Below, in pieces: positions 23,480-30,807 of a DNA stretch of 64,000 nt. Each line of letters opens with the position of its first letter. Position 1 is the stretch's first letter. Made by a program: the position numbers and the translations under genes. The DNA is taken from assembly GCF_032813545.1 (NCBI RefSeq), contig NZ_CP136520.1:1234001-1298000 (forward strand). The letters run 5' to 3'. The notes below the pieces were generated by a model. It was given only the letters and a program-made list of their open reading frames with translations. It was not told where the DNA came from and did not search any database. This DNA comes from Nodosilinea sp. E11 (lineage in GTDB: Bacteria > Cyanobacteriota > Cyanobacteriia > Phormidesmidales > Phormidesmidaceae).

Positions 23480-24124
23480 ATGAAGGATTCAACCCCAGGC
23501 GACCAAAAGCAGCTTCTGCTAATTGACGACGATCCCAACTTGATTTTGCTGGTCAAGGACTATCTTGAGTTCCGTGGCTACGAGGTCAAGACAGCGGGCA
23601 ATGGTCGAGAAGCCCTGGAAGTGCTTGAGCAGATTACCCCAGATATGATTATCTGCGATGTGATGATGCCTGAGATGGATGGTCATGCCTTCGTGCGTCA
23701 CGTGCGGGAAAGCCCTTCCACCGAGTGGATCCCAATTTTATTTCTCTCGGCCAAAGGTCAGAGCCAAGACCGGGTCAAGGGTTTAAACACCGGGGCCGAC
23801 GTCTATATGGTCAAGCCCTTCGAGCCTGAAGAACTCGTTGCCCAGGTTGAATCTTCGCTCAAACAAGCGTCTCGGCTGATTAAACAGCAGATTAAAGGGG
23901 GTAGCAGCCCAGCCATTCAGGTCCCCTTTGACGTCGAGCTTACCCCCACCGAGCTGCGGGTGGTACAGTTTGTGGCCCGAGGCATGGCTAACCGCGAAAT
24001 TGCCAACGAGCTCCAGGTGAGTCAGCGCACCATTGAGAGCCACGTCAGCAATATGCTGGGCAAAACCGGCCTCAATAACCGTACTGAGCTTGCTCGCTGG
24101 GCGATCGAAAATAACAAGGCTTAG
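23480..24124 (+). CDS. NarL/FixJ-family response regulator (REC - LuxR HTH)
   Basis: A 214-residue DNA-binding response regulator. The receiver (residues ~10-130) has LLLIDDDPN, the phospho-acceptor Asp in MIICDVMMPEMDG and the Lys of MVKPFEPEEL. The output domain (~150-212) is a LuxR helix-turn-helix: LTPTELRVVQFVARGMANREIA followed by LQVSQRTIESHVSNML. The arrangement resembles the cyanobacterial/plastid Ycf29-like regulators, which is only a possibility. No kinase is adjacent, so the partner is unknown. Confidence 0.92.
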   Translation: MKDSTPGDQKQLLLIDDDPNLILLVKDYLEFRGYEVKTAGNGREALEVLEQITPDMIICDVMMPEMDGHAFVRHVRESPSTEWIPILFLSAKGQSQDRVKGLNTGADVYMVKPFEPEELVAQVESSLKQASRLIKQQIKGGSSPAIQVPFDVELTPTELRVVQFVARGMANREIANELQVSQRTIESHVSNMLGKTGLNNRTELARWAIENNKA

Positions 24125-24244
24125 CAAGGGGCTCAAGGTTTCAAGGGATATGGTTTAAGGGGCGGCCTTAGACCTAAAACGCGTACCGTAAACCCTGGCT
24201 TCCTGGCACAATCAGGGTAGTGACCTAATTGCGTTTCCTGATTT

Positions 24245-25447
24245 ATGACAACTGCCCCCTTGAGCTGGTCGGCCCTGGAAGAGATGGCCGATTTTTCTGT
24301 GGACCTGGTGAATGGGCCAACTAACGCTCAGTCTCGGTTGCGCCTGTTTGGTCAGCCCGAATCGGCGGTGCGGGTAACGCTGTACCGCGATAACCATGCC
24401 TGGTGCCCCTACTGCCAAAAGGTGTGGCTGTGGCTGGAAGAAAAGCAGGTGCCCTACCGCATCGAAAAGGTCACCATGTTTTGCTACGGCGAGAAGGAAG
24501 CCTGGTATAAGCGCAAGGTGCCTTCGGGGATGCTGCCCGCCCTGGAACTGGACGGGCAGATGATTACCGAAAGCGACGACATTTTGCTGGCCCTAGAACA
24601 TGCCTTTGGCCCATTGGTCTGGGGAATGAAAGACCCGGCGGTGGTGCCCCTGCGTCAGCTAGAGCGGCTGCTGTTTCGGGCCTGGTGTATGTGGCTGTGC
24701 CAGCCCGCGCGATCGCCTGCGGTAGACCAGCGGGCCGGGGAGCAGTTTGTGGGTATTGTGCAGCGGGTTGAGCAAGCCCTGGCCAGCACCCCCGGCCCGT
24801 TCTTTTTGCCGGAGTTTAGCACCGCCGATGTGGTGTTTGTGCCCTACGTAGAGCGCATGAACGCCAGCCTCTACTACTACAAGGGCTATTCGCTGCGCGA
24901 GGAGAACCCCCGTTTGGGGGCGTGGTTTGACGGGCTGGAGAGCCGCGCCACCTATCGCGGCACCCAGAGCGACTTTCACACCCACGTGCACGACCTGCCA
25001 CCGCAGATGGGCGGCTGCTACGAGAATGATTTGCCCCAGACGAAACGCAACCAAACTCAGGTAGACCTTGGCCCCTGGTTTGGTCTGCCCGATGTCGCCT
25101 ACCCGGAACCAGAGACCTCTCGCCGAGAAGCCCTGACCCGCATGGTGAAGCACCGCGAGAACATTATTAAGGTTAACCCTGCCGCTGCCGATGTGATTGA
25201 CGCTGCCCTGCGCTGTGCATTGACTTATCTAATGACGGGGGAGCCCTGCGAACCGCCAGCGGGGGCAGACTTGGGACTGCGGTATCTGCGCGATCGCATC
25301 AACGTGCCCCGCGACATGTCAATCTACGCCGCCAAACGCCTGCGCGAAGCCCTGGAAGCCACCGCAGCCCTAGCCGGAGAGGCCCAACCAGAACCGTTGC
25401 CCATCCGTCATCGCCGCGATCAAGACCCGGCAAATTTTGCTGCTTAG
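24245..25447 (+). CDS. Glutathione S-transferase-like protein
   Basis: A 400-residue cytoplasmic protein. Residues ~38-125 form a thioredoxin-fold N-terminal domain with a glutaredoxin-like active site ([19 protein letters not shown]) and the cis-Pro segment [11 protein letters not shown] helical GST C-terminal domain spans ~145-235 ([26 protein letters not shown]). A further ~150 residues extend beyond a normal GST. Two-cysteine CPYC suggests a thiol-disulfide or glutathione-dependent role, substrate unknown. It is convergent with mutL, with a palindromic repeat between them. Confidence 0.85.
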   Translation: MTTAPLSWSALEEMADFSVDLVNGPTNAQSRLRLFGQPESAVRVTLYRDNHAWCPYCQKVWLWLEEKQVPYRIEKVTMFCYGEKEAWYKRKVPSGMLPALELDGQMITESDDILLALEHAFGPLVWGMKDPAVVPLRQLERLLFRAWCMWLCQPARSPAVDQRAGEQFVGIVQRVEQALASTPGPFFLPEFSTADVVFVPYVERMNASLYYYKGYSLREENPRLGAWFDGLESRATYRGTQSDFHTHVHDLPPQMGGCYENDLPQTKRNQTQVDLGPWFGLPDVAYPEPETSRREALTRMVKHRENIIKVNPAAADVIDAALRCALTYLMTGEPCEPPAGADLGLRYLRDRINVPRDMSIYAAKRLREALEATAALAGEAQPEPLPIRHRRDQDPANFAA

Positions 25448-25454
25448 GGCAGGA

Positions 25455-25500
25455 AACTTGACCCACCCCGCCCTGCGGGCACCCCTCCGAGGAGGGGACG
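25455..25500. repeat. REP-like palindromic element
   Basis: Two adjacent GC-rich hairpins: GCCCTGCGGGC at 25470-25480 and CCCCTCC/GGAGGGG at 25482-25488 and 25491-25497. This composite, preceded by ACCCACCCC, resembles dispersed extragenic palindromes found in many bacteria. Here it sits between convergent genes and may also act as a transcription terminator. Confidence 0.6.
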
Positions 25501-25577
25501 GCGGCGCAGAATCTTCTCCATGGGAACGCAGCAGAGATAGGTGCCCAGCGCCTCAACGGGGCATGCCCTGCCTCTAG

Positions 25578-27266
25578 CTAAATGCCGTGGCTTTTGCCGA
25601 TTACCCAGCTGCGGCGAAAGAAGCGGGCCAGGCTGGTTTCGCTCAGGGTGAGGCAAATGGGTCTGCCGTGGGGGCAGGTGCGGGGGTTGCGGGTTTGCTG
25701 CCAATCGTCAAGCAGGGTTTGCATGGTGGCCAGATCAAGCGGGGTGCCGTTGCGAATGGCGGTGCGACAGGCGATCGCCACCTGGGCTGTATCTAGATTC
25801 CCCCCCCGGCTGAGTTCGACTAGAGCATCGGGCAGATCGTCGCGATCGCACAACGGCTCCGGGGCTTGGCGGATAGCCCAGCGGCTAGGGCCAAAGTCCT
25901 CTGGGGCTAGCCCTAAGCGCTGAAGCTGCTCGATCTGGTTGTCGCTCAGGCCCTCCAGCACCACTGGGGTGACCAAGGGCACCAGCCGCCATCGGGCTTG
26001 CAGGCGTTCGTAGAGCACCCGCTCATGGGCAATGTGCTGCTCGATCAGGCAGAGACCATCGGGTTGTTCGGCCAAAATGTAGCGATCGTGCACCTGGGCG
26101 ATCGCCCGTAGGGTGCTGGGGCGATCGCGGTACGGCAACCCATCGGACAGGGTGGCTAGGCCGTAGGCCCCGCTGGGTTCTGCCGTTTTGAGCAGCTGCG
26201 TGACCCGCTGTTGTTGGGGTTGATCGAGTCGTGCAGCAGGATTTTGGCTCAACAGAGTCTCAACGTGGCTCTGACAGAGGGCAGCCCACTGGTCGAGCTG
26301 ATGCAAATACAGCGTGCTTTTATCGGGGCGGCGGTTCCAATCGACGTGGTGGTGGGCCACGGTCAGATGCATAAACACCAGAGGGTAGCGATGGCGGGGC
26401 AGAGTATGGCGAAACCCATTGATAATACTCTGCTCTAGCTCGGGCACTGTCACCAGACGGCCATTGACCGCCAACTTGACCCAGTCAGGGCGGGGGCGGT
26501 GGCAGCGATCGGGCAGGCCAATCACGCCATAGAGGCCCGTCTGCGAGGCCAGATCATCCTGCTCGGCCCAGGGGGCTGACTGCCAGCCCTCTTGCAGGTC
26601 AACCTCGCTAACCGTCCGCACCATCTGAGGCAGCAGTCCCTTGGCACTGGGGCTAGGGGTCAACGCCAACCAGGGGCGATCGCTCAGCTGCGCTGTCCAG
26701 GTCACCGTGGGATGGGCGAGGGCACAGTGGTAAATCACCCGCTGCACCTGGGTGATCTGACGGGCGATCGCCGGTAGCCGCTGCCCACGAGCTGGCCAAC
26801 GGCTAAACAGATCGGTCACCGTAGCCACGGTGCCAGGGGCTAGCGCCACTGGCGTTGTCTCTATCGGTTCGCCTTGGGCAGAATAGATCACCCGCCAGCC
26901 CGACGACGCTCCGGCGGGACGACTGCACAGCTCAAGCTGGGCTACCTGGGCCAAACTGTGCAAGGCTTCTCCCCGAAACCCCAGGCTATGCACCTGCCAT
27001 AGATCAGCCTGGGTGCGAATTTTGCTAGTGCTGTGGGGCACTGCCGCTTGACATAGATCATCGAGGGTCATGGCGATGCCGTTGTCGGCTACCTGCACTC
27101 GTCCCTGATCGGGCCAGAGGGCAATGGTGATGTGGGTAGCCTGGGCATCTAAGGCATTTTCAACCAGTTCTCGTACCACTGCTGCCAAAGAGTCGATCAC
27201 CTCTCCAGCGGCGATGCTGTGAATCACATCTCCGGGCAGAGGCTGAATGGGGCTGTTGGGGGCCAC
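25578..27266 (-). CDS. mutL: DNA mismatch repair protein MutL
   Basis: Mismatch-repair mediator of 562 residues. The GHKL ATPase domain (1-330) shows IAAGEVIDSLAAVVRELVEN, DNGIAM (residues 61-66), HSTSKI and FRGEALHSLAQV. The C-terminal dimerisation domain has motifs of the endonuclease-type MutL: EQHIAHERVLYERL (a variant of DQHAxxExxxxE), ACRTAIRNG and CPHGRP near residue 540. The Gly usually found at the end of the DNGxG motif is Ala65 here. The start is GTG at 27266; no better ATG exists before the conserved helix. The plus-strand neighbours are unrelated, and no mutS is in the window. Confidence 0.93.
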   Translation of the reverse strand: MAPNSPIQPLPGDVIHSIAAGEVIDSLAAVVRELVENALDAQATHITIALWPDQGRVQVADNGIAMTLDDLCQAAVPHSTSKIRTQADLWQVHSLGFRGEALHSLAQVAQLELCSRPAGASSGWRVIYSAQGEPIETTPVALAPGTVATVTDLFSRWPARGQRLPAIARQITQVQRVIYHCALAHPTVTWTAQLSDRPWLALTPSPSAKGLLPQMVRTVSEVDLQEGWQSAPWAEQDDLASQTGLYGVIGLPDRCHRPRPDWVKLAVNGRLVTVPELEQSIINGFRHTLPRHRYPLVFMHLTVAHHHVDWNRRPDKSTLYLHQLDQWAALCQSHVETLLSQNPAARLDQPQQQRVTQLLKTAEPSGAYGLATLSDGLPYRDRPSTLRAIAQVHDRYILAEQPDGLCLIEQHIAHERVLYERLQARWRLVPLVTPVVLEGLSDNQIEQLQRLGLAPEDFGPSRWAIRQAPEPLCDRDDLPDALVELSRGGNLDTAQVAIACRTAIRNGTPLDLATMQTLLDDWQQTRNPRTCPHGRPICLTLSETSLARFFRRSWVIGKSHGI

Positions 27267-27550
27267 ATTAGATGAGCTAACGGCAGTAATGGGCTTAAGC
27301 CTCCAAAGAACTACTCCTATGCTACTGCCAGGATGATGCGCCAGGGTCAGAATTTGCCCTTGGCTCCGTAACTCTAAACTCTAGTTTTGGAGTTAATCCG
27401 AACCCCAACTCAGGGAAAATAATTGATTTTATTCAATTAATATCGGGGAATCATCTGGCGTTTTGTCTACTATTTTCCACAGAAGTTTGCAGACCCTATT
27501 AAGGTTTGTTACATTGCAGGAGAACGCCTTCGCCCAAGGATCCTCCTCCC

Positions 27551-27928
27551 ATGCACCGCTTATTTGGCCTTCTGCCTAAACCCTCGCCCTTACGACCCGA
27601 ATCTCGCGTTTACGACCTCAAAGAGCGGCTAGACTGGGGCGAACCGGCGCTCACCATCATTGATGTGCGCGATCGCACTGAATTTAACCACAGCCACATT
27701 ACGGGTGCTATCTCCATACCGGTAGACACGCTGCTGGCTACAGCCGCCAACTGTTTTGAAGTCACCCGCGATCTCTATATCTATAGCAACACCGACGATG
27801 AATCGACCGTCGTCGCCGAGCAGTTGCGTAAAGCAGGTTTCTCGCGGGTAGCCATTGTGCGGGGTGGCGTTGCGGCATGGAAGGCAGCGGGTTTCCCCGT
27901 AGAAGTCGTCACAACGACAGTGGCTTAA
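27551..27928 (+). CDS. Rhodanese-like domain protein without the catalytic cysteine
   Basis: A 125-residue single-domain rhodanese homologue. The fold is recognised by IIDVRDRTEFNHSHITGAISIP and GFSRVAIVRGGVAAWKAAGFPV. The loop that normally carries Cys-Arg-x-Gly reads LYIYSNTDDES, so the sulfur-accepting Cys is absent and sulfurtransferase activity is unlikely. Such proteins are often binding or regulatory modules. I chose the ATG at 27551, which starts the conserved cyanobacterial-type N-terminus (MHRLFGLLPKP). The frame extends upstream to 27506. It lies 39 bases before cofG. Confidence 0.85.
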   Translation: MHRLFGLLPKPSPLRPESRVYDLKERLDWGEPALTIIDVRDRTEFNHSHITGAISIPVDTLLATAANCFEVTRDLYIYSNTDDESTVVAEQLRKAGFSRVAIVRGGVAAWKAAGFPVEVVTTTVA

Positions 27929-27967
27929 CTCCTCTAAACTGATGCAGTTAGGGCCTATAGCGTTGGC

Positions 27968-29011
27968 ATGGATCCTTCTCTCTCAGTTTCGGCAGCTAGT
28001 GGTTTTTCAGACCGTGCAAACCTAGGTGGTGCAGCCAAGGTGGCAACCTACAGTCGCGCCTACACCCTGGTACCCACCTACGAATGCTTTAACCGCTGCA
28101 CCTATTGCAACTTTCGTGCCGAGCCTGGGGAGTCTCCCTGGCTCAGCCTAGAGGCTGTTGACCAGCTGTTACCTCACCTGCGCCAGAAACAAGTATGTGA
28201 GGTGCTGGTTTTGAGCGGCGAGGTAGCCCCCCACAGCCCTCGGCGGGATGCCTGGTTTCGTCACATCTATCGCATCTGTGAGTTGGCTATAGAGGCGGGG
28301 TTACTGCCCCATACCAACGCTGGCCCCCTCAGCCGCAGCGAAATGGAGCACCTTCAGCAGGTCAATGTTTCCATGGGTCTGATGGTGGAGCAGGTTTCTC
28401 CAAAACTGCTCTATACCGTACACCGCCACGCCCCCAGCAAGCGCCCAGCCGTGCGGCTACAGCAGCTCGAGTGGGCCGGTGAGTTGGGCATTTCGTTCAC
28501 GACGGGGTTGCTGCTGGGCCTCGGCGAAACGGAGACTGATTGGGTCGATTCGCTGCGGGCGATCGCCGCTAGCCATGCCCGCCACGGCCACATTCAAGAA
28601 GTAATTTTACAACCCCACAGCCCCGGACAGCGCCAGGCTCAACCCGGTATGGCTCTAGCCGAAGCCGCTCTAATCAAGGCGGTGCAGTTGGCTAAGACCT
28701 ACCTGCCATCCGATATAGCGGTGCAAATTCCACCCAATTTAGTGAGTGATGCGGGCCTGGTGGCCTGCCTAGAGCAGGGAGCTAGCGATCTAGGCGGCAT
28801 CAGCCCGGTCGATGAAGTGAACCCCGACTACGATCACCCTACCCCAGCTTCGCTGGCGGCGGCGATCGCCCCTGCGGGTTGGCAGCTCCAGCCCCGGCTA
28901 CCCGTGTACCCGCAGTACGATAGTTGGCTACCAGCGTCACTAAAACCCTTAGTCAACACTTGGCGTCAACAGTTGAGCGAAAATTCTTACGACCACAGAA
29001 TTATCGTTTAG
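27968..29011 (+). CDS. cofG: 7,8-didemethyl-8-hydroxy-5-deazariboflavin (FO) synthase subunit CofG
   Basis: Radical-SAM enzyme of 347 residues that, with CofH, makes the deazaflavin FO. In cyanobacteria FO serves as the antenna chromophore of DNA photolyase. The 4Fe-4S/SAM motif CxxxCxxC is in YECFNRCTYCNFRAEPG (residues ~35-51). LVLSGEVAPHSPRRDAW, GLLLGLGETETDW, the Gln-rich VILQPHSPGQ, and GASDLGGISPVDEVNPD match the family order. cofH is not in the window. The preceding rhodanese-like gene may be cotranscribed. Confidence 0.93.
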   Translation: MDPSLSVSAASGFSDRANLGGAAKVATYSRAYTLVPTYECFNRCTYCNFRAEPGESPWLSLEAVDQLLPHLRQKQVCEVLVLSGEVAPHSPRRDAWFRHIYRICELAIEAGLLPHTNAGPLSRSEMEHLQQVNVSMGLMVEQVSPKLLYTVHRHAPSKRPAVRLQQLEWAGELGISFTTGLLLGLGETETDWVDSLRAIAASHARHGHIQEVILQPHSPGQRQAQPGMALAEAALIKAVQLAKTYLPSDIAVQIPPNLVSDAGLVACLEQGASDLGGISPVDEVNPDYDHPTPASLAAAIAPAGWQLQPRLPVYPQYDSWLPASLKPLVNTWRQQLSENSYDHRIIV

Positions 29012-29106
29012 TTGCAAACCCTTGTGAGCCCATCCATTCAGTAAGATGCTTACAACGGAGGAGCAGTTAACCCAACGCCTTCCAACTCTGTCTATGGTTG
29101 ATCGCG

Positions 29107-29331
29107 ATGACAGCTTCTAACCCTCAAACCTGCTCCGTGTGCGGCGTCAAAATTTTTGTGGGGATGGTTGGGGGCGATCGCGTCGTCTTCTCAGCGGGGC
29201 CACCGGGCACCCGTGCCCGGCTCTACGCCCGCGTCTGCCGCTATGTCGATAAACCCGGCTGCATCAACAAAAACGGCGGCAGTCAGCCCCCTAGCCCCAA
29301 CGACTACTACAAGCCCGACGCCCCGCGCTAG
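29107..29331 (+). CDS. Small conserved Cys-containing protein of unknown function
   Basis: A 74-residue hypothetical protein. It has a CSVCG pair near the N-terminus and two more Cys (ARVCRYV, KPGCINK) that could form a small zinc or redox centre. ATG 29107 is chosen over TTG 29098. The C-terminus is Pro/Ser/Asn-rich. The codon use and the Cys spacing look real, and I believe similar short proteins are found in other cyanobacteria. The function is unknown. Confidence 0.7.
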   Translation: MTASNPQTCSVCGVKIFVGMVGGDRVVFSAGPPGTRARLYARVCRYVDKPGCINKNGGSQPPSPNDYYKPDAPR

Positions 29332-29368
29332 CACCGCGACTGGCTCTGTAGGGTGATAGATTGCAGTT

Positions 29369-29385
29369 GGTGGGCAGTGCCCACC
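29369..29385. repeat. Copy of a dispersed palindrome (GGTGGGCAGTGCCCACC)
   Basis: A 17-base near-perfect palindrome lying between the small Cys gene and mazG, which converge. The same core recurs at 54720-54736, and related forms appear at 36972-36999 and 54638-54658. It is probably a dispersed repeat that also forms a hairpin at transcript ends. Confidence 0.65.
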
Positions 29386-29400
29386 ATTAACTCTGGGTCG

Positions 29401-30246
29401 TTAATCCTGAGGCTTGGCCAGACGCGCCTTCGCCTTTTGCCACAGCCCTTCTAGCTCTTCGATGCCGTACTCTCCCAAGGGCTTCTCGGCCACGGCTTCC
29501 ACCAGCCCAAAGCGCTGAATGAAGCGACGATTGGTGCTCTGCAAGGCCTCCGAGGGGTCGAGGTCATACCAGCGGGCCAGGTTAACCAGCGTAAACAACA
29601 GATCGCCCAGCTCTGCTTGCTGGTTCTCTTTGGGTTCACTGGCCAGGGCGGCCCGAAACTCGTCTAGTTCTTCGTGAAATTTGTCCCACACGCCGTCGAT
29701 ATCGTTCCACTCGAACCCGGCCTTGGCGGCTTTGTGCGAAATCTTGCTGGCGGCCATCAAGGGCGGCAGAGTGCGGCTGTATTTGGTCAGCTTGGGCGAG
29801 AGCTTGTCAGGCTCGTGGGGAATGCCTTTTTCTTCGGCCTTGATGCGGTCCCAGTTTTGGCTGACTTCTTCGGGCGTCTCACCTGAGGCATCGCCAAAAA
29901 TGTGAGGGTGGCGGCGCACCAGCTTGTCAGCAATGCCGGTAGCCACCGTGCCCAGGTCAAAGTTGTCCGCGTCGCTGGCCACCTGGGCTTGCAGCACTAC
30001 TTGCAGCAGCAGGTCACCGAGTTCTTCGGCGATCGCATCCTTTTCCCCCACCTGAATGGCATCCACCACCTCGTAGGCTTCTTCGATCACGTAGGGAATT
30101 AGGCTAGTGGGGGTTTGGGCCAGGTCCCACGGGCAGCCGGTTTCGGGGTGGCGCAGCTGAGCGATAATATCCACCAGCCGCTCTAGGGCGGCGAGAATGG
30201 CGGCGCGATGGGTGACAGGTTCAGAAGGCAGGGGCGCAGAAACCAT
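29401..30246 (-). CDS. mazG: Nucleoside triphosphate pyrophosphohydrolase MazG
   Basis: Hydrolyses NTPs and dNTPs to NMPs plus pyrophosphate, a house-cleaning or stress enzyme. It has 281 residues from the ATG at 30246 (MVSAPLPSEPV). The first MazG domain has GCPWDLAQT, IEEAYEVVDAI and EELGDLLLQVVLQAQVA (acidic Mg2+ ligands). The second, ~150 residues later, has a similar EExExxxxD pattern (ELDEFRAAL...QAELGDLLFTLVNLARW). An upstream in-frame extension to 30495 looks non-coding. The promoter region overlaps a divergent small ORF. Confidence 0.95.
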   Translation of the reverse strand: MVSAPLPSEPVTHRAAILAALERLVDIIAQLRHPETGCPWDLAQTPTSLIPYVIEEAYEVVDAIQVGEKDAIAEELGDLLLQVVLQAQVASDADNFDLGTVATGIADKLVRRHPHIFGDASGETPEEVSQNWDRIKAEEKGIPHEPDKLSPKLTKYSRTLPPLMAASKISHKAAKAGFEWNDIDGVWDKFHEELDEFRAALASEPKENQQAELGDLLFTLVNLARWYDLDPSEALQSTNRRFIQRFGLVEAVAEKPLGEYGIEELEGLWQKAKARLAKPQD

Positions 30247-30352
30247 AGCGAAACTGGGTTGACGACAACCATAGCTTAGACGGTGATCCTCAGCCCTAGG
30301 TACATTGCCCATACCCTGGGCGATGTTATCGCCCGATGAGATGCTCTCAACT

Positions 30353-30613
30353 ATGTTGTGTTTTACCCGCCAAGATCCCCGAGTTCTTGAAGAACTCGGG
30401 GATCTGAATCCCCTGCGCCTAGCCAAACCCAGCCCCCAGCCAGAGCGATTGCGCCATCTGGTGATTGGCTCGCCCGAAGGGGTGCGTGCCACCATTCACC
30501 GGCTCCATGCCACCTGGAGCCAGCTGATCACGATCCCGCCCTCGGGAATTTTGATTACCCCAGAGCAGGGGGAGGTGTTTAGTCTGCTGAGGCGCGCTCG
30601 GCAGCTCAGTTAA
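30353..30613 (+). CDS. Small hypothetical protein, start disturbed by an inserted hairpin repeat
   Basis: Up to 86 residues from the ATG at 30353; in-frame starts further upstream (ATG 30323, 30341) exist. The conserved-looking part starts near PERLRHLVIGSPEGVRATIH and ends GEVFSLLRR. From memory this resembles a small cyanobacterial family with a RHLVIGSPE-type core; I cannot confirm it. The first 20 residues are encoded by a palindromic repeat at 30373-30405, so either the repeat was captured in frame or the true start lies after it. It could be a degenerate gene. Confidence 0.4.
   Translation: MLCFTRQDPRVLEELGDLNPLRLAKPSPQPERLRHLVIGSPEGVRATIHRLHATWSQLITIPPSGILITPEQGEVFSLLRRARQLS
30373..30405. 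repeat. 15-bp inverted repeat (dispersed hairpin element)
   Basis: AGATCCCCGAGTTCT at 30373-30387 pairs perfectly with AGAACTCGGGGATCT at 30391-30405 across a 3-base loop. Such ATCCCCGA-stem hairpins are, as I recall, common intergenic repeats in cyanobacterial genomes. It lies in the 5' part of the small ORF. Confidence 0.8.
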
Positions 30614-30621
30614 TCCGTCGG

Positions 30622-30696
30622 ATGGCGCAAAGCGCAGCGTGCCCATCTTCTAAACACTCGGCAAAGATGGACACGGGCTTTGGCCCTTTGCGCCAT
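30622..30696. repeat. 75-bp imperfect palindrome upstream of the TPR gene
   Basis: The outer arms ATGGCGCAAAG (30622-30632) and CTTTGCGCCAT (30686-30696) are perfect 11-bp complements. Inside them CCATCTT (30643-30649) and AAGATGG (30664-30670) also pair. The whole could fold as a branched or interrupted cruciform. It has the look of a MITE-like or REP-derived repeat at the edge of the accessory island. Confidence 0.65.
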
Positions 30697-30807
30697 GTTA
30701 TGCACTGCTATGAAGCGCTGAGGGTGCGGTGGGAGTTTTGAGAAATATGGCACTACTATTGAACTTACGACCCTGTTGATGAAGTGTGAGCTGGTGCAGA
30801 GGGTGCT

